A stretch of DNA of 64,000 nt from Scortum barcoo. Its lineage: Eukaryota > Chordata > Actinopteri > Centrarchiformes > Terapontidae. The stretch is from assembly GCA_023238725.1 (NCBI GenBank), contig CM041531.1, positions 21,931,643 through 21,995,642 on the forward strand, given 5' to 3'. Shown piece after piece: positions 21,835 through 34,800 of the stretch. Both the position numbers and the translations under genes were made by a program. How positions within the stretch are numbered: position 1 is the stretch's first letter; every line of letters starts with the position of its first letter. Under the pieces are notes generated by a model. That model worked only from the letters and a program-made list of their open reading frames with translations. It was not told where the DNA came from and did no database searches.

Positions 21835-22262
21835 TGCTGTTGCCCTTCTAGACAAGGGCGTCTGTGTTGTCCAACCAGTCCAGGCTGTCATTTAGGTGAA
21901 CACCCAGGTACTTGAGGACTTCACAGTGTCAATGTCCGTTCCCTGGATGCTCACCGGTGCTGGCGGAGAGTGGCTACGCCTGCGGAAATCCACCACCAGC
22001 TCCTTGGTTTTACCAGCGTTGATCTGGAGGTTGTTCCGCAGGCACCAGTCCTGCAAAGTCCTGAATAAGTCCTCTGTACTCTCTGTCGTCCCCATCTGTG
22101 ATGAGGCCAACAACAGCAGAGTCATCAGAGAACTTCTGGAGATGACATGATGGTGTGTTGTATGAAAAGTCTGCAGTGTAGAGGGTGAACAGGAAAGGAG
22201 CCAGAACCGTTCCCTGCGGAGCACCGGTGCTGCAGAGAAGCCGATCTGACTCAAAGCCCTGT
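21835..22262 (-). mobile_element. Broken LINE reverse-transcriptase fragment
   Basis: On the minus strand the conceptual translation retains non-LTR reverse transcriptase landmarks: STGAPQGTVLAPFLFTLYTA, then WCLRNNLQINAGKTKELVVD and a C-terminal HLNDSLDW. At least one frame shift separates the APQGT block from the WCLRNN block. The sequence type is that of CR1/L2-like fish LINEs. No 5' end, endonuclease domain or tail was found, so it is a truncated dead copy. Confidence 0.8.
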
Positions 22263-22789
22263 GAATTGCAGAATGTAAATACCTCCCATTTTGCTGAAAG
22301 CCCACAAATTTACACAGAAAATACTGAGGACATGACCTCAATGGTTGACTCAGAATGTAGTTTAATATTTGAGCTCATGAGGAATGAGATTCAGGTTGTT
22401 TGTGTCCAAGTAACTTTCAAGTTGAATCAAGTGTGCATCTGCTTTCTATCATTTTTGTAAGTATTAAGATGTATTAAACAGCATAATATTTATTTATGCA
22501 CTTTATCACATTTTTTGCTTTCTTAGAACCAGACTGGACACAGTACTGGTTAATCTTTACAATGGAGGGGCCTAACAGTATTTCCAAGTCCAAATTTATG
22601 ATACTAAGTAGACAAAATCTGCTTGTTTATGTTGCTTCTTGCACACCAATAATGAAATTAACAATGTACTTTCATGAGATCATGAGTGAAAGATGACCTT
22701 AAATTAGAAGATGACAAAAAAAGGAGGCAAAGGACTACACGTCTTTGCTCCAAAAGGAAATAACCACAAAGAGAGACTGGACATGCAAA

Positions 22790-25704
22790 ATTACATTGAA
22801 ATGCTTTATTTTCAGTGAATACAAAAAAATAGTTTTATTGAGGCCAGATAAATATCTTTTATATCGTATGTTATCACTTATCTTTATTGTAGTAACTTCA
22901 TAATTCCATTTCTGTTAAGGGAGGAAAAAAAAACAAAAAACATACAGAACACTTCAATTTACTCCACATCATTGAAATGCATCACGACATCGTCATGGTG
23001 ATATATTGAAATGTTCTTATCACATTTATCTTTCATAGAGGCTTAAAAGCACAAGAAAAAAAAAAGCATCTATAAGATTTCAGTGACTTCATAACGTACA
23101 ATAAAGCAGTCGACAGACCCGTATCTCCAGTCTGTCGTAGTTCAGAAGCACTGTTGTACATGCCCATGGAATGCAGTACAAAAATGTGTTCATATATAAT
23201 ATATATGTAATATACATACTTATATATATACTGATGGTACATTTTAAACAGCAACACATTTTTTTGACTGGCAGACAGTTCCTCTGTCATCCTCACAAAA
23301 GGCCTTACATGTGGCAGAGAGATTAGGAGAGAAAGACAGCGGGGATGCAGTTGGTTGAGCACTTAAGAGGAACAGCACTTTAACAAGTGGGACAACAAAT
23401 GTTAGAAAACCCCACGGACATGAACGTACATTCCCGAAATATTTATTGTCCAGTACCTTCTACTGACCGATGAGGTGGAGCTGTTACTCAAGCAGACCAG
23501 ACACTGTATGGGACTACGGACTAAGGCACTAATAATAACACTACGAACTTGACTGATGAGCAGTGGAGACCACCCACCCACCCCTCTCTCCCTCCCTCCC
23601 TCCATCCTTCCATCCCTCCATCCCATGCTCACACACCAAATACAATGCCAGAAAACACCTCTGAATTCAGACTGTTAAAAAAAAAAAAAAGAAGTGATGG
23701 TCTGTCTTTCGCTATTTGCTATACTGTCTGTATGTGGAGGTCAGAATCACTCGGTGCTTCCTTAAAAGGTTCAACTCCGTCGCTGTATGAACAACAAGAG
23801 ATGCATCTGAAGCACAAAGCCATGCATTTTCACAGCAGGACCTAATCTTACAATATACTGTTGTTTAATATTGAAAACACAACGCGTGTAGTAAGACACG
23901 GGAACCAAACGCACTACAATCAAACTCAGTAAACAAAAAAAAGGTTCTCTATTGCAGCAAGTAGTATATTCAGTGAAGTCGCACAGAGCACCTTTAAATT
24001 CAGACACTGACGAACCAAAAAAAAAAAAAAAAAGGAAATTAACTGCAGTGATCAATGTTTTAGTCTTCTTCACTTCACTTTAAACTGATTTATTTATCAC
24101 AAAGTCTTACACATCTTGTTTGTTAGATTTAGTTATTTTTGTCGTGTCCCTGGCAGTGACCTAGTATTGCTGGAACAGTGACTTTAATCACTCTCTAACA
24201 GTGGGATAGAAAAATAATCATAGCAAATGAAGATGCAAAAATTAAAATCTGCAGGGTTCAGTAACCGTCAGACGAAGCACAGAAGCGGCATTGCACGGCG
24301 TTTGACTGATTCAAGAGGTCTGAGGTATTTACAGGTATTCTTAATTTGCATGATGTTGCAGCCAATCACCCTGCTTGGTTACTCCTATACATCTCCTACA
24401 ATACAACATTAACTCCTGTGTTATTACTTTCAGTTTGCGTGGCACATGGGAAGCCAATACTGCCCCCTAAAGCACCATCCATGTTATTGCATCATGAGAC
24501 ATTTCTGTTTATACTGTATCGTTGGTCTCAATACCTGACATGATAAAGAACAAAAAGGAGGAAGAAGCAGGGAACATTTCTGGTTGGATGCCACCGCAGG
24601 CTCTGCTAGTGGTGGTAAATAAGTGAGAGTATTCCTGCATCCGAATGACCCCACTCAGCTATAAATACTCAGCAGTAATAAACGTTCCTTTTATGGTACT
24701 GCGGCGTCCTGTGTAGAAAAGCATTCACATGGCAACATAATGTAAAAACGTCCCACTTGACTCTTAGCGGCTGCATATAATGTGACACTTAGATTTGAGG
24801 GCGCACAGAATATGGTGCCTCTTAAAAAGACACTTTGCATGTAGAGCCCATCAATATCGGCATTTAAGAAAAATGACAAGAAAGAAAGCAAAAGACGCTT
24901 ATATCACTGTCTACTTTAAAGGAGGATTCCCCCCCAAAAAACGACTGTCCATTATTGAAATATACAGCGTGGTCCGAGAAACACCAATACGCAAAATCCT
25001 ACAGTCCTTCCATATTAGAGTCAAAGACCACTGAGTTTGAGACACGCCACACCATTTAAACAGATATTAAGGTGCCAAATTGGAGCATAAAGGCCAACAT
25101 TCATACAAACATCAGAGGACGAGCTGAGATCTTCTTGCTCTCCCAGTGATGCTGCAGATAAACAGCTATTTCACATCAACAGCAATACAATCAATTCTTC
25201 ATCAGTAAAATTGTATGAACTGTGAGCTGCGATTTGTAAAGCAACAAAAAAAAAAAAAGAAAAAAGAAACTGTAGCTTATGGGCAAACATGGAGCATATA
25301 TGAGCTGTAGTGTTTGTCCCAAGCATGTCACATTCTGGTTCAGATTACATCGGTCGAAGTAGTTATGCTATACACGAGGACAAAAAGTAGTTCTTCAGTC
25401 GTATCGCCACATTCTTTGTTGTTTGCAGAAAGTAGTTCCACGTAGAGTACTTCACGCTTGCTAGCAGTCGACTTTAACATGTTTCTGTGTGACTCAAGTA
25501 AACGTGCGATCACGTTCACTGCAGACTTGGGCATGTACTGGTTTGTGAAATTAGTCACAACATAATTGGAGTGGCTGTGGGCCACATATCTGTTCGCGTG
25601 TGCCGTTAACAAAAAAAAAAAAAAAAGAAAAAAAAGGACAGACAGGCGCACACAAACACAGAGGTGCTCGTCACACAGCTTCGAGCTTCGGGCGGTTTGA
25701 GTGA
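22790..25704 (-). other. tln2: tln2 3'UTR
   Basis: About 2.9 kb between the talin-2 stop and a minus-strand AATAAA at 22805-22810. It contains T-rich homopolymers in mRNA sense, an AT-dinucleotide stretch near 23195-23230 and a GGAT/GGGA-type repeat (23571-23625 on the opposite strand). A 212-codon open frame here overlaps the last exon in the wrong frame and is not a gene. Confidence 0.6.
23571..23625. repeat. Pyrimidine-rich CCCT/CCAT simple repeat
   Basis: CCCACCC, CCCTCCCT and CCATCC units in the tln2 3'UTR. Purine-rich in the mRNA. Confidence 0.75.
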
Positions 25705-25833
25705 TCAGTTGCTGTCCTCTCGCAGTTCGCTGGGCAGGAACTTGTACTGCTGCTGTCTGATCTGAGCCAGTTTCTTCCTGGCTTCTTCGAGCTCTCTCTC
25801 CTTCCTCAGCATCTCCTCCTGGGCTGCAATGAT
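25705..25833 (-). CDS. tln2: tln2 terminal coding exon, residues ~2501-2542 (dimerisation helix)
   Basis: IIAAQEEMLRKERELEEARK KLAQIRQQQYKFLPSELRED SN then TGA (25705-25707). This is the C-terminal antiparallel dimerisation helix needed with R13 for F-actin binding. Acceptor GTTTAG. Confidence 0.96.
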   Translation of the reverse strand: MIAAQEEMLRKERELEEARKKLAQIRQQQYKFLPSELREDSN

Positions 25834-28800
25834 CTAAACGGACAAAGAGAAACATAATTAAAGCATCTGACATTTGAACTATTAAACAACTCAGAGCAGT
25901 TTTGTTTTCTGGCTTCAAACATATTTTGATATAGCAGCTTATGAGGGGTCCAAAGTCCACTTTTGGTACAAAAGTCACATAAATGGTTAATGGAATAGTT
26001 CTTATATGGCGCTTACAATACAGTACAATACTTACCCTTCACCCCATCCACTCATACATTCATACATTGATGGCAGAGGCCTGCTCATCGGCCTGTAAGC
26101 TACTCATTCACACATACAAACATACACCGATGGCTAAGCCTTCAGGAGCAATTTGGGGATCAGTGGCTTGCCCAAGGCCACTTTGAAATCTCATCTGTCC
26201 TTCCTGGGGCACAGCCGCCCTATATACTTGGTAAATTTCAACAAATTAACTCTTTTGGACACCTCTCAAAGTTCTCTCCATGAGATGGGAAGAGACAGCA
26301 TGTATGGTACACCGGCCTGCTGAAGATGGTAAAGATGGTGGTTTACTAGGATTGGAATGGATTTTACTTCCCCACTATTACACATAATACACCAGCAGTA
26401 AAAAGTTAAAAAGGAAAGAAAATATTTCAGGCAAAAAGAAACTTGTCAACATATCTAATCCTGCTCAACATTCTTACCTGTGCTATTCCACCCACAAACT
26501 TCGTCTTGACCACCACACTGTCGTCATCTGCTTTGTCAAACGCCGCCTTCTGAGCTGCCCGCACCAGGTTGTCTGATGCCTTCTTTACTGCATTCCCAGC
26601 AATCTTTTGGCAGAAGAGATCAGTTGAGAACAGCTGACAGGTAATGATCGCTCCATGTCATGAGAACTAAGTGTTAAAACTACAAAGATATATAGACATG
26701 TTGTTTGGAAAGTGTCTGTACTGTACCTGGAGTCTCCTCATGGCCTCAGAGTCCTGGTCAGCCTTCACCTTACAGGCCACCAGCAGCTGGGCAGTGGAGG
26801 CCGCCACCTGCTTGGCTGAGGAGATGAGCTTCTCCTCACTTGCGTGGCCTTGAACGGAGGCGTTGGCTGCTTCACACAGGTTGCTGGTCGCTGCTGCCAC
26901 CATACGTGCCTGGAGGAGAAAAACAGAGACAGTTCATTTTGTTGGAGAAATTGTGCCCTCAGCTTGTAAACTGCGTGAGATGACCCTTCACTAAACACTC
27001 ACAGCAGAGATGAGTCCCTGGGACCACTGCCCATCGTCCACAGCGTTGGCGGGGATCAGGCCCACTTTGCCCTGAGCCACCAGCTCTCTCTGGGCAGCCG
27101 AGGCCGACTTGACCAAAGCGCTGGTGGCTGCAGCGATTGACTTGGCTGCCTCCAGGATCTGCTCCTCGAAGTTCAGCGTCTCGTCCGCTTGCTAAAGGGG
27201 GAAGGAGACCAGTCAGTCAGACAAGATGACATCCTCAGACAAGATGAGGCTAAAGTTTGTTCATCTCAGCATCACTACAACGGAAATGGAAGCTTTAAAT
27301 GGGATTACATTTTCCCTTAAATACACACTTTAATAAAAGAAAAATAAAGATGACTTCCAAAAGCTTCACGTGGCTCAATACGCAGCACTTTTTAAACGGT
27401 AACAGCTGATAAGGGGCTAGATGCAACCGAGGAGGAAACAAGACTCTGCACAAAGGTTATCTCTCAGCATTACACATCCAATCATACGCAAGTCGGCCCA
27501 TTTAAACACACACACAAACACACGTGCGCACACACACACTCTTTCGCAAACAAACACACTCACACCACAAAGTCTGTAGACAGAGCGGGACACTGTAGGA
27601 ATATGTTTGATATATAGTTGGGACTGAATAACAACCTAATATATCAAACATATCAGACAGAGCCCTGCAGAGAAGGCCTCCGGAGGTGGGGGCAGGCAGG
27701 GGGGGAGGGGAGGGGTTAACTGGGAGCCAGAGGACAAATACTGGGACGGGCTTTAGCTAGAACTACCACAGATGGATGGATGGATGGATAGATGGATGGG
27801 GGGGAGGAGTAGAAAGGGGAAACATGGCAGATGTGCTGTACGGCAGGAGGGCATATGGCTGAAGATAATATAATGAGGGGGGGTTTCAGTGAGTTTTTTT
27901 AACTCAACAATGAGGAAACTCATCAGCTATGAGATAAAACTCAAGAAATAAAACCTTAATGGGCTTTGGTATCCAATAAACTGCTCGTCTGTGATTGTTA
28001 TGGAAAGTTCAAATTTAAAGACTCTGGTTAAGTTGTGGTCTTAAATCAAGGTCAAAGAAAATTCAATGGGAAGATGTAAACAGGGAGCGGACAGGACAAG
28101 ACACTGCGAATGTCAAAAAAACAAAACTTCCCATTTTGTTACTGTGAAATCAACATTAACACCGAAACTTAGATATGACCCACCAATACCACATAGAAAT
28201 GTTTAAAGACGTGCACAAAACACTGAGAAAGGCAGAAAAGGTCTAATATACAGATATGTGTATATACAGTTCAGTCCAAAGACATCTAATCAATAGGGTC
28301 AGATCTAAAACACACGAAAACTCTCTGCAGTTACAAAGACAGACATTATGATATGAAGTATATGATTCAGGTATAATATCTAGATTTTAATAACAGAGCT
28401 CAGATTCTTAAATGTATATATATATAATAATGTATATATATGATAATTTATCAGTCACAGGCCGAGTGCTTTTACTTTTGACACTTGCATTTTGCCGATA
28501 ATGCTTGCGTATTACTTATGTAAAGTTTTGAATGCTGGATTTTTACTCATAATGGGGTATGTGTATATTGTTGTATTGGCATTTTTAGTTAAGTAAAGGA
28601 TCTGAGTAATTTTTCCTGCCACTGAAAAGTATATAACAGAAGTAAAAATGAGCCCAATGCATCAATTATAAATATAACTCAGTATATAAATAACTCAGTA
28701 CTGAAATATATAATAATATAACAGGTTAGGATTAGTGTTACTTTTAGGTAACTTTTTATACTTAAAGTTTATTTTTCTGATATAACTGTACTGTTGCTTC

Positions 28801-31800
28801 TGTAACATCTTGAATGCAATGCTTTACTTTACTACAACTAGTGGTATGGTAATAAAAACAATTACAGTATAGAACAAAAATAATCTAAAGGATTTGATAA
28901 CTTCCCACTACTACTCCTACTTCTTATTGCCTACTATCTATACATTTATATCAACTGTTCTAACAGACATGTGTCTGTGAAATCATCCTCTTTTCTACTG
29001 CTCTGTAACTCTTCTAGGAACAACCCTGTGGTGAAATCAGCCCTCCACACACTGACACACTGAAGTCCCAGTGAGTTATCTGTCATGTAGTCACCCACCT
29101 TGGGCTTGGCCCGGGGTTTGAGCTGCTCCAGCTTCTTTGCGGCCGCTTCAATGGACGCTGCTGCTCCGAGCAGCTCAGTTTCTGCAATCACTGTTGGATC
29201 CTCGGGGTCCACCCACTCTGAACCTGAGGCATGCATGCACACACGCAAGTAAGATTAAAATTCGGAAACAGGATTAATAATAAACAAAAAACAAAGCAGA
29301 GTGTCAGAGATCATGCCTCACAACAACAACACTGTGATCACACATAACGAGAGAAAGAAAAAAAAAAAATCACCGCAACTCATGCATAGCTTATAGAGGC
29401 CACAATCTGCCATTCACAGCAATGGAGATGGAGGGATTGATTTAAAATGAGATGGCACATGAAACCAAGCACGATGGGTGGAGTGGACTCTATGTACTTG
29501 AGAAGCCTGCGAGCAGCCGGATTTTAAAATGAGATTAAATGAATCGATGTGCTGAACAACTCACAACTGGTGAAATAAGTCACAGTACAGGAGACAATGC
29601 TAACTTACCTCCATCTGTAGCAAGAGAAGGAGGACAGGGATATTACCAAAAGTTTGTTTAAAAGGACTGTCTGTTTCTCTGTTGTTTGGGGAATTAAAAA
29701 TGTATTTTGGTATAGATGAAGCAGCTTCTGACTGACTTCTGAAAGAGTCTGTTGGAAGCTTCATTAGAAAATAAGCAAGAACCAAGAAAACCACTTACTG
29801 ATGTAGATTTGGGTTCATCACACATAACACTGTGAGAAGAGCTGATGTAGTCACTGTGTGTATGTGTGTGTGTGTGCGTGTGTGAGTGTGTGAGAGAGAG
29901 ATGTTACCTTTCATGGCCTCAGCGGTCTGGATGAGCTCTGTGACAGCTCCTGCCACTCGTTTGGAACAAGCTGCCAGGTGCTGCTTCTGCTCTCCAGTGG
30001 GCTTCTGCAGGACCTACACACATAACAACAGACACACACACTCAACAAACACATCTTATGCTTGGAAAGAGTGAGACAAGTGTCCCCTGGTAGCTTACTC
30101 TGCCTGGCAAATGGCAAAGATATAAAACAAACCTAAACTAAATCATATTATATTCTTATTAACCCCTGTGTGGCCAAGCATTATTCAAAAATCATTAAAT
30201 GTGTGTATGTGTCAGGCTGAACAGCAGAGAAAAGTGTATTAAATCATTCATAAGATAAATATAGAATACATATATAATTGTGCTCTCACACAAAATATAC
30301 TATTGGTTTCAATTTATCTGGTGAATTTCACATATAGCCTACTGTTAACTTTTTCTAAATTTGAAAACAAATGCAGAAACATTTATGAGATCTAATGTGT
30401 TTCAGTCACTATGAGATCATCATTTCTACATCTAAAATTGTGATGTGTATTACTTGTGAATACTTATAAAGACCAACAAAGATCTCTCTCTCTCTTTGTC
30501 TCACTGAAGACACACACTGACACAATGTTCAGCCTACCAACAGGACTTGCTCCAGCAGATCGATATATCCAGTTGTGCACTCTGCTCCGTACATCAGCGC
30601 TCTGTTCTTCACCTCCTCGCTGACCTCTGGATGGTATGCTGCTTGCTGGAAGACAGCAACACATAAAATATTAAATCTTTTTTTTTTTTTTTTTTTAATT
30701 AATACCTTAAATGATGAGGGTCGTTGCAAATGACAAGGTATTCCGAAATGTAAACATTACTTTGGTGTTTCATTTAAAGTAAATACGTATTTTAGACATC
30801 ATGTAACAGCATTAACACATTATACATGACTTTTTCTATCAGTAAGGTAAAAAAAAAACAAAAAACAAAAAAGAACCTTGCAGGTGGTGAGCATGTCTGA
30901 AATGGCCTTGCGGCTGAGGTTGGCTGTATGGATGATGTCCTCCTGCCGGGCAGAGTTCCCTGCAGCCACTGCTTTAGCAGTTGCCATGGTGATGCCCTTA
31001 GTCATGCGAATGAACTCCTCAGGAGTGGTCGTCTTGTTGGGAGCATCTCTGGATTGAAACAGCTGGAGACGACAAGGTTAGCAGGCGTCATTTGACAGGT
31101 TTAGCAAAACGGATCAGTCTTTGCTGCATTAACATTTGGTTTAAGGCGAAGAGGCTAAACATTATTCTTGACTCAAACACATCATTCAGCGTCATTCAGT
31201 CACATGTAATCCTTGAAATGCTGAATCCCTCCATGCAAAAAGCCCTCCACCCCTCCTCACCGACATTTCCTGTTTGATACACTCGATGGTGGCCTCCAGC
31301 GCTCTGGTGCCCCGAGTGGCCTCGTCCTCCACAGCCTTGACAGTCTTCAGCAGGGACGTCACGTTAGTCACCATCACCTGACGGAAACACAGAAGAGCAC
31401 AAACTGAAAAAAACTGAGACAACTGTGGTTCATTCTGGTCAGGTATTCACAGCGACACAGACAGAGCACTAAAGTATGTTTATCAGAGGAGATGAGCTGA
31501 GAGGTATGGTTCAATCCATTTTATATTAAATTAGTAATTATGTGTAATACCGGGGCTGTGATCACTGTTGCATTTTTCAGGCAATAATGAGATAATTACT
31601 AATAAAGACAGAGGCTGATACCTACAGATTGCCACATCCAGTCATGGTTTACAAATAATCTCCCTTAGACATCAACAGGGCAGTTTACCTTATACATGTC
31701 TTACCGCAACTTCAAAATTTGTAACATATTTCCTATTTCACAGTGGATCCCTGTAAAAACATCTTAAATAATAATGGATCATTTAAGAAATGGATATGTG

Positions 31801-34800
31801 TGCCTTGCACAGGACTATGAGGGTGCACTACATTAAACCCAGAGACAGGGGGCGGACAGCACCCATGTAGGGAAACCCATAGAGAGACTTGAAGCTCAAA
31901 TCTTACAGATGGTTTACATGATTCTTTTCACCTCAGGTCCTAAAATTACACGTGAGGCTTGTTGTTTTCATCTGAAAGACTCCATGACACACCGAGCCGC
32001 CGCAGACTGTGAAACTGGCTTTTTTTTCCCCCCACAGCTTGAGGTGATAATGAGCAGTCAGCAGTGTCATTGGAGGGTTGTGAACTATGGCTTTGAAGAT
32101 TTACTCTGCATATGTGTTGAAGCCAAAGATTCAGATAATTTTTCCTGGATACAAATATCGCAGTTTCCTGTCATCCAGAACATCAATTCCCTGCTTATTT
32201 ACATTACTGAGACACACATTACTGAGTCCTCAGTTTAACTCGTGTAAACCAGTTTTATAATGACAGGAAAGGAGCTGTAGTGGATTAATGGCATTGCCTG
32301 AGGAAGAGGAGGATGTCTGCTATATATACATACAGAACATGTGGGATAAAGTATTTCATCAATGTAGATTTAGGATTTTGTAAGACAACTCTTTCATATG
32401 TGCAGCAACGAAAACAACAGAAATCATTGCCTTTCAGAAATCAAATGAGCATAACGGATTTGATTTCTTACAAAAATAAAATGCAAAGAAACTCCACCAT
32501 TCTGATTTAAAAATTTTATAAATCTGAAGAAGTCAAATTTAACTTTATTCAAACAGGAGGTGTAAAAATTATACAACATTGTTTGCTGCCTGATCTCCTC
32601 ACCTTGGCAGCACTCTTCAGCTGGTACATGGATGGATCATCTGCTGCCTTGCCAGCAGCACACTTGGTGGCACTAATGAGCTCAGCCAGTGCCTTGGCCA
32701 CATCTTTGACAGCATTTATCAGAACCACCTACAGAAAGGACATTCAGATAGACACCAAATTATCACAACAGCCTGGGAAAGAGGCAAATGCCTGAAAGGT
32801 TACTGCCATTCACCGCTCAGTCTGGGCTCATATTTCTGAAAACAGGCGCGGTGAATAAAAGGACCAACTGAGAGAAGAAAAACAAGTCTGGCTGACCTGC
32901 GTCTCGGGGTCATCAGAGCCAATACTGGCAGCTCCCAGTTTGACCACATCTGTGAGCTGGGTAATGGTCTTGGCAGAGGACTGGGCAGCCTGAGACAACT
33001 TGTCCTGGCCTGAAGCTGCTCCGGACACCAGCATCTTCGTGTCCTCGACCAGAGCTTTGGCCGTCTTCAAAATATTTTCCCTGAGTGAGCAGATGAGGAG
33101 GCAGAAAAACACGGAAGATTAACGTGTTGGACAGTCTTTCAGAAGACCGAAGCCCTGAACTAGGAATCTTACTCTGGTAGAAACTAAATATAAATGTGTG
33201 TGAATACTAGTCGTCAGAATGATGCATGCTGGCTCACATCTCTCTTCATATCAAAGGCATTTGTACATCAAAGCTGGTGTGAACATAAGGAGGATACTGT
33301 AGGTCAGATCATGAAACCAGTCAAGTCAAGTTATTCTTTTATAAATTGTCACGAGAAATTGTAGGAGGCGGCTGCAAAGTTTCTTCTCGATTTTTAAAAA
33401 GAGAGCTGTGTGACATAATTTGAGCTAAAAAGTGATTCATTTCCCTTTCATCCTGTCCCGGCAGGGCTTCTTTACATTTTTACTTTAATGATTCTTCAGA
33501 GAGGTACAGTACAACTTCACTGGCAATTATCTGTGAGGATCTGAGTTAATCATTTTTAGTCATAGCGGCAGGTATTGTGCCAAGTCTTCTCTTGGATCAT
33601 TAGATATACATCTCTTTGAACTCCATTCAGTCAAAAATAACTTAGCCAACCAAGTGTACCACAAGTCACACTACTTAATGAACGCTTTTACTGACCATTT
33701 ACAGAACAATGTACAATTTCATAGAATATATCCAGAATTGTTTCCAATTTCTAAATCTTTTGCGTTTTTCTTCCCTTTAATTTTGGCACCCTGGGAATCC
33801 ATCTGTAGAATGAAGTCTTTAGTCTCAGAGGAAGAACAGTAAGAGATGTGACACTTCCTCCGTCTTTCAAACCCTCAGGGTAATTTGTAGTTCCTAACTT
33901 AAAGAGATTTCCTGCCCCCTGTTCAACAGCTAATATGTCATCCTGTCAGTTTCGGATGAAAGATAACCGGAGGGCAGATTTTAGACTCCAGTCACGTCTT
34001 GTACTTGTAAACTTAGTGATTTCTCGAACGGTTGTGCGTCTACACAAACACAATCAGGCACAGTCCCAGCTCTAACCTGTGGTCAGCGAAGGACTCGTCG
34101 TTCTCTGCGTTGAGTGTGCCGGCGGAGGCGAACATGATGGTAGTGTCCAGATCTGCGATGATGCCAGACACAGCGCTGGCTGCTGTGATGCAGGCCTGAG
34201 TGCCCTTGTTGCCTGCCTGGAGTGCTGAGAGCACTAGGGACACCTGAGGACACACACACAGACATCACACACACATACACACACTCAGACATCACACCCT
34301 ATAATCATACAGGTGAGAATGTGCAGATGTCCTGACCTTGGGCAGAAGGCACATTCTCTATACCTTAACTGCTAGATCAGCTGGATCAGTGCATTCGACT
34401 AATTTTGCTCCTTAGGGACATGAGTAATTTATTACTTTCTTACTGTAAAGTAGTGTTATTATGTTTCGGACAGATGGAGAGGTGTTGAACACACTTTTAC
34501 TGTCTAATCAGCAGAAGAAAGCCACAAACTGTTACAGATTCTGATGAATACTTCTCTGTTGCACTGTTTCTGATGTGCATCTTGTTGACATTTGATAAAT
34601 AATGCATTCAACTGAGAAGCTCACTAGCCACAAGAGGATTTAAAAATTTGCTGCGATGGCAAAATACCACGTTGGCGCAGCGCAATGCACATCACTCACT
34701 CTGGGAAATGACTACATGTCAAACTACTTCCGACTTCACTTTTTTTCCTCACAGATGCCTGAGTGGCAGAGGAAATTGATTAACGGATGTTTCTGGACTC

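Noticed and set aside
25340..25978. 212-codon minus-strand open frame over the end of tln2
   Set aside because: It reads the talin terminal exon in the wrong frame and continues through 3'UTR and intron. The true frame ends at 25705.
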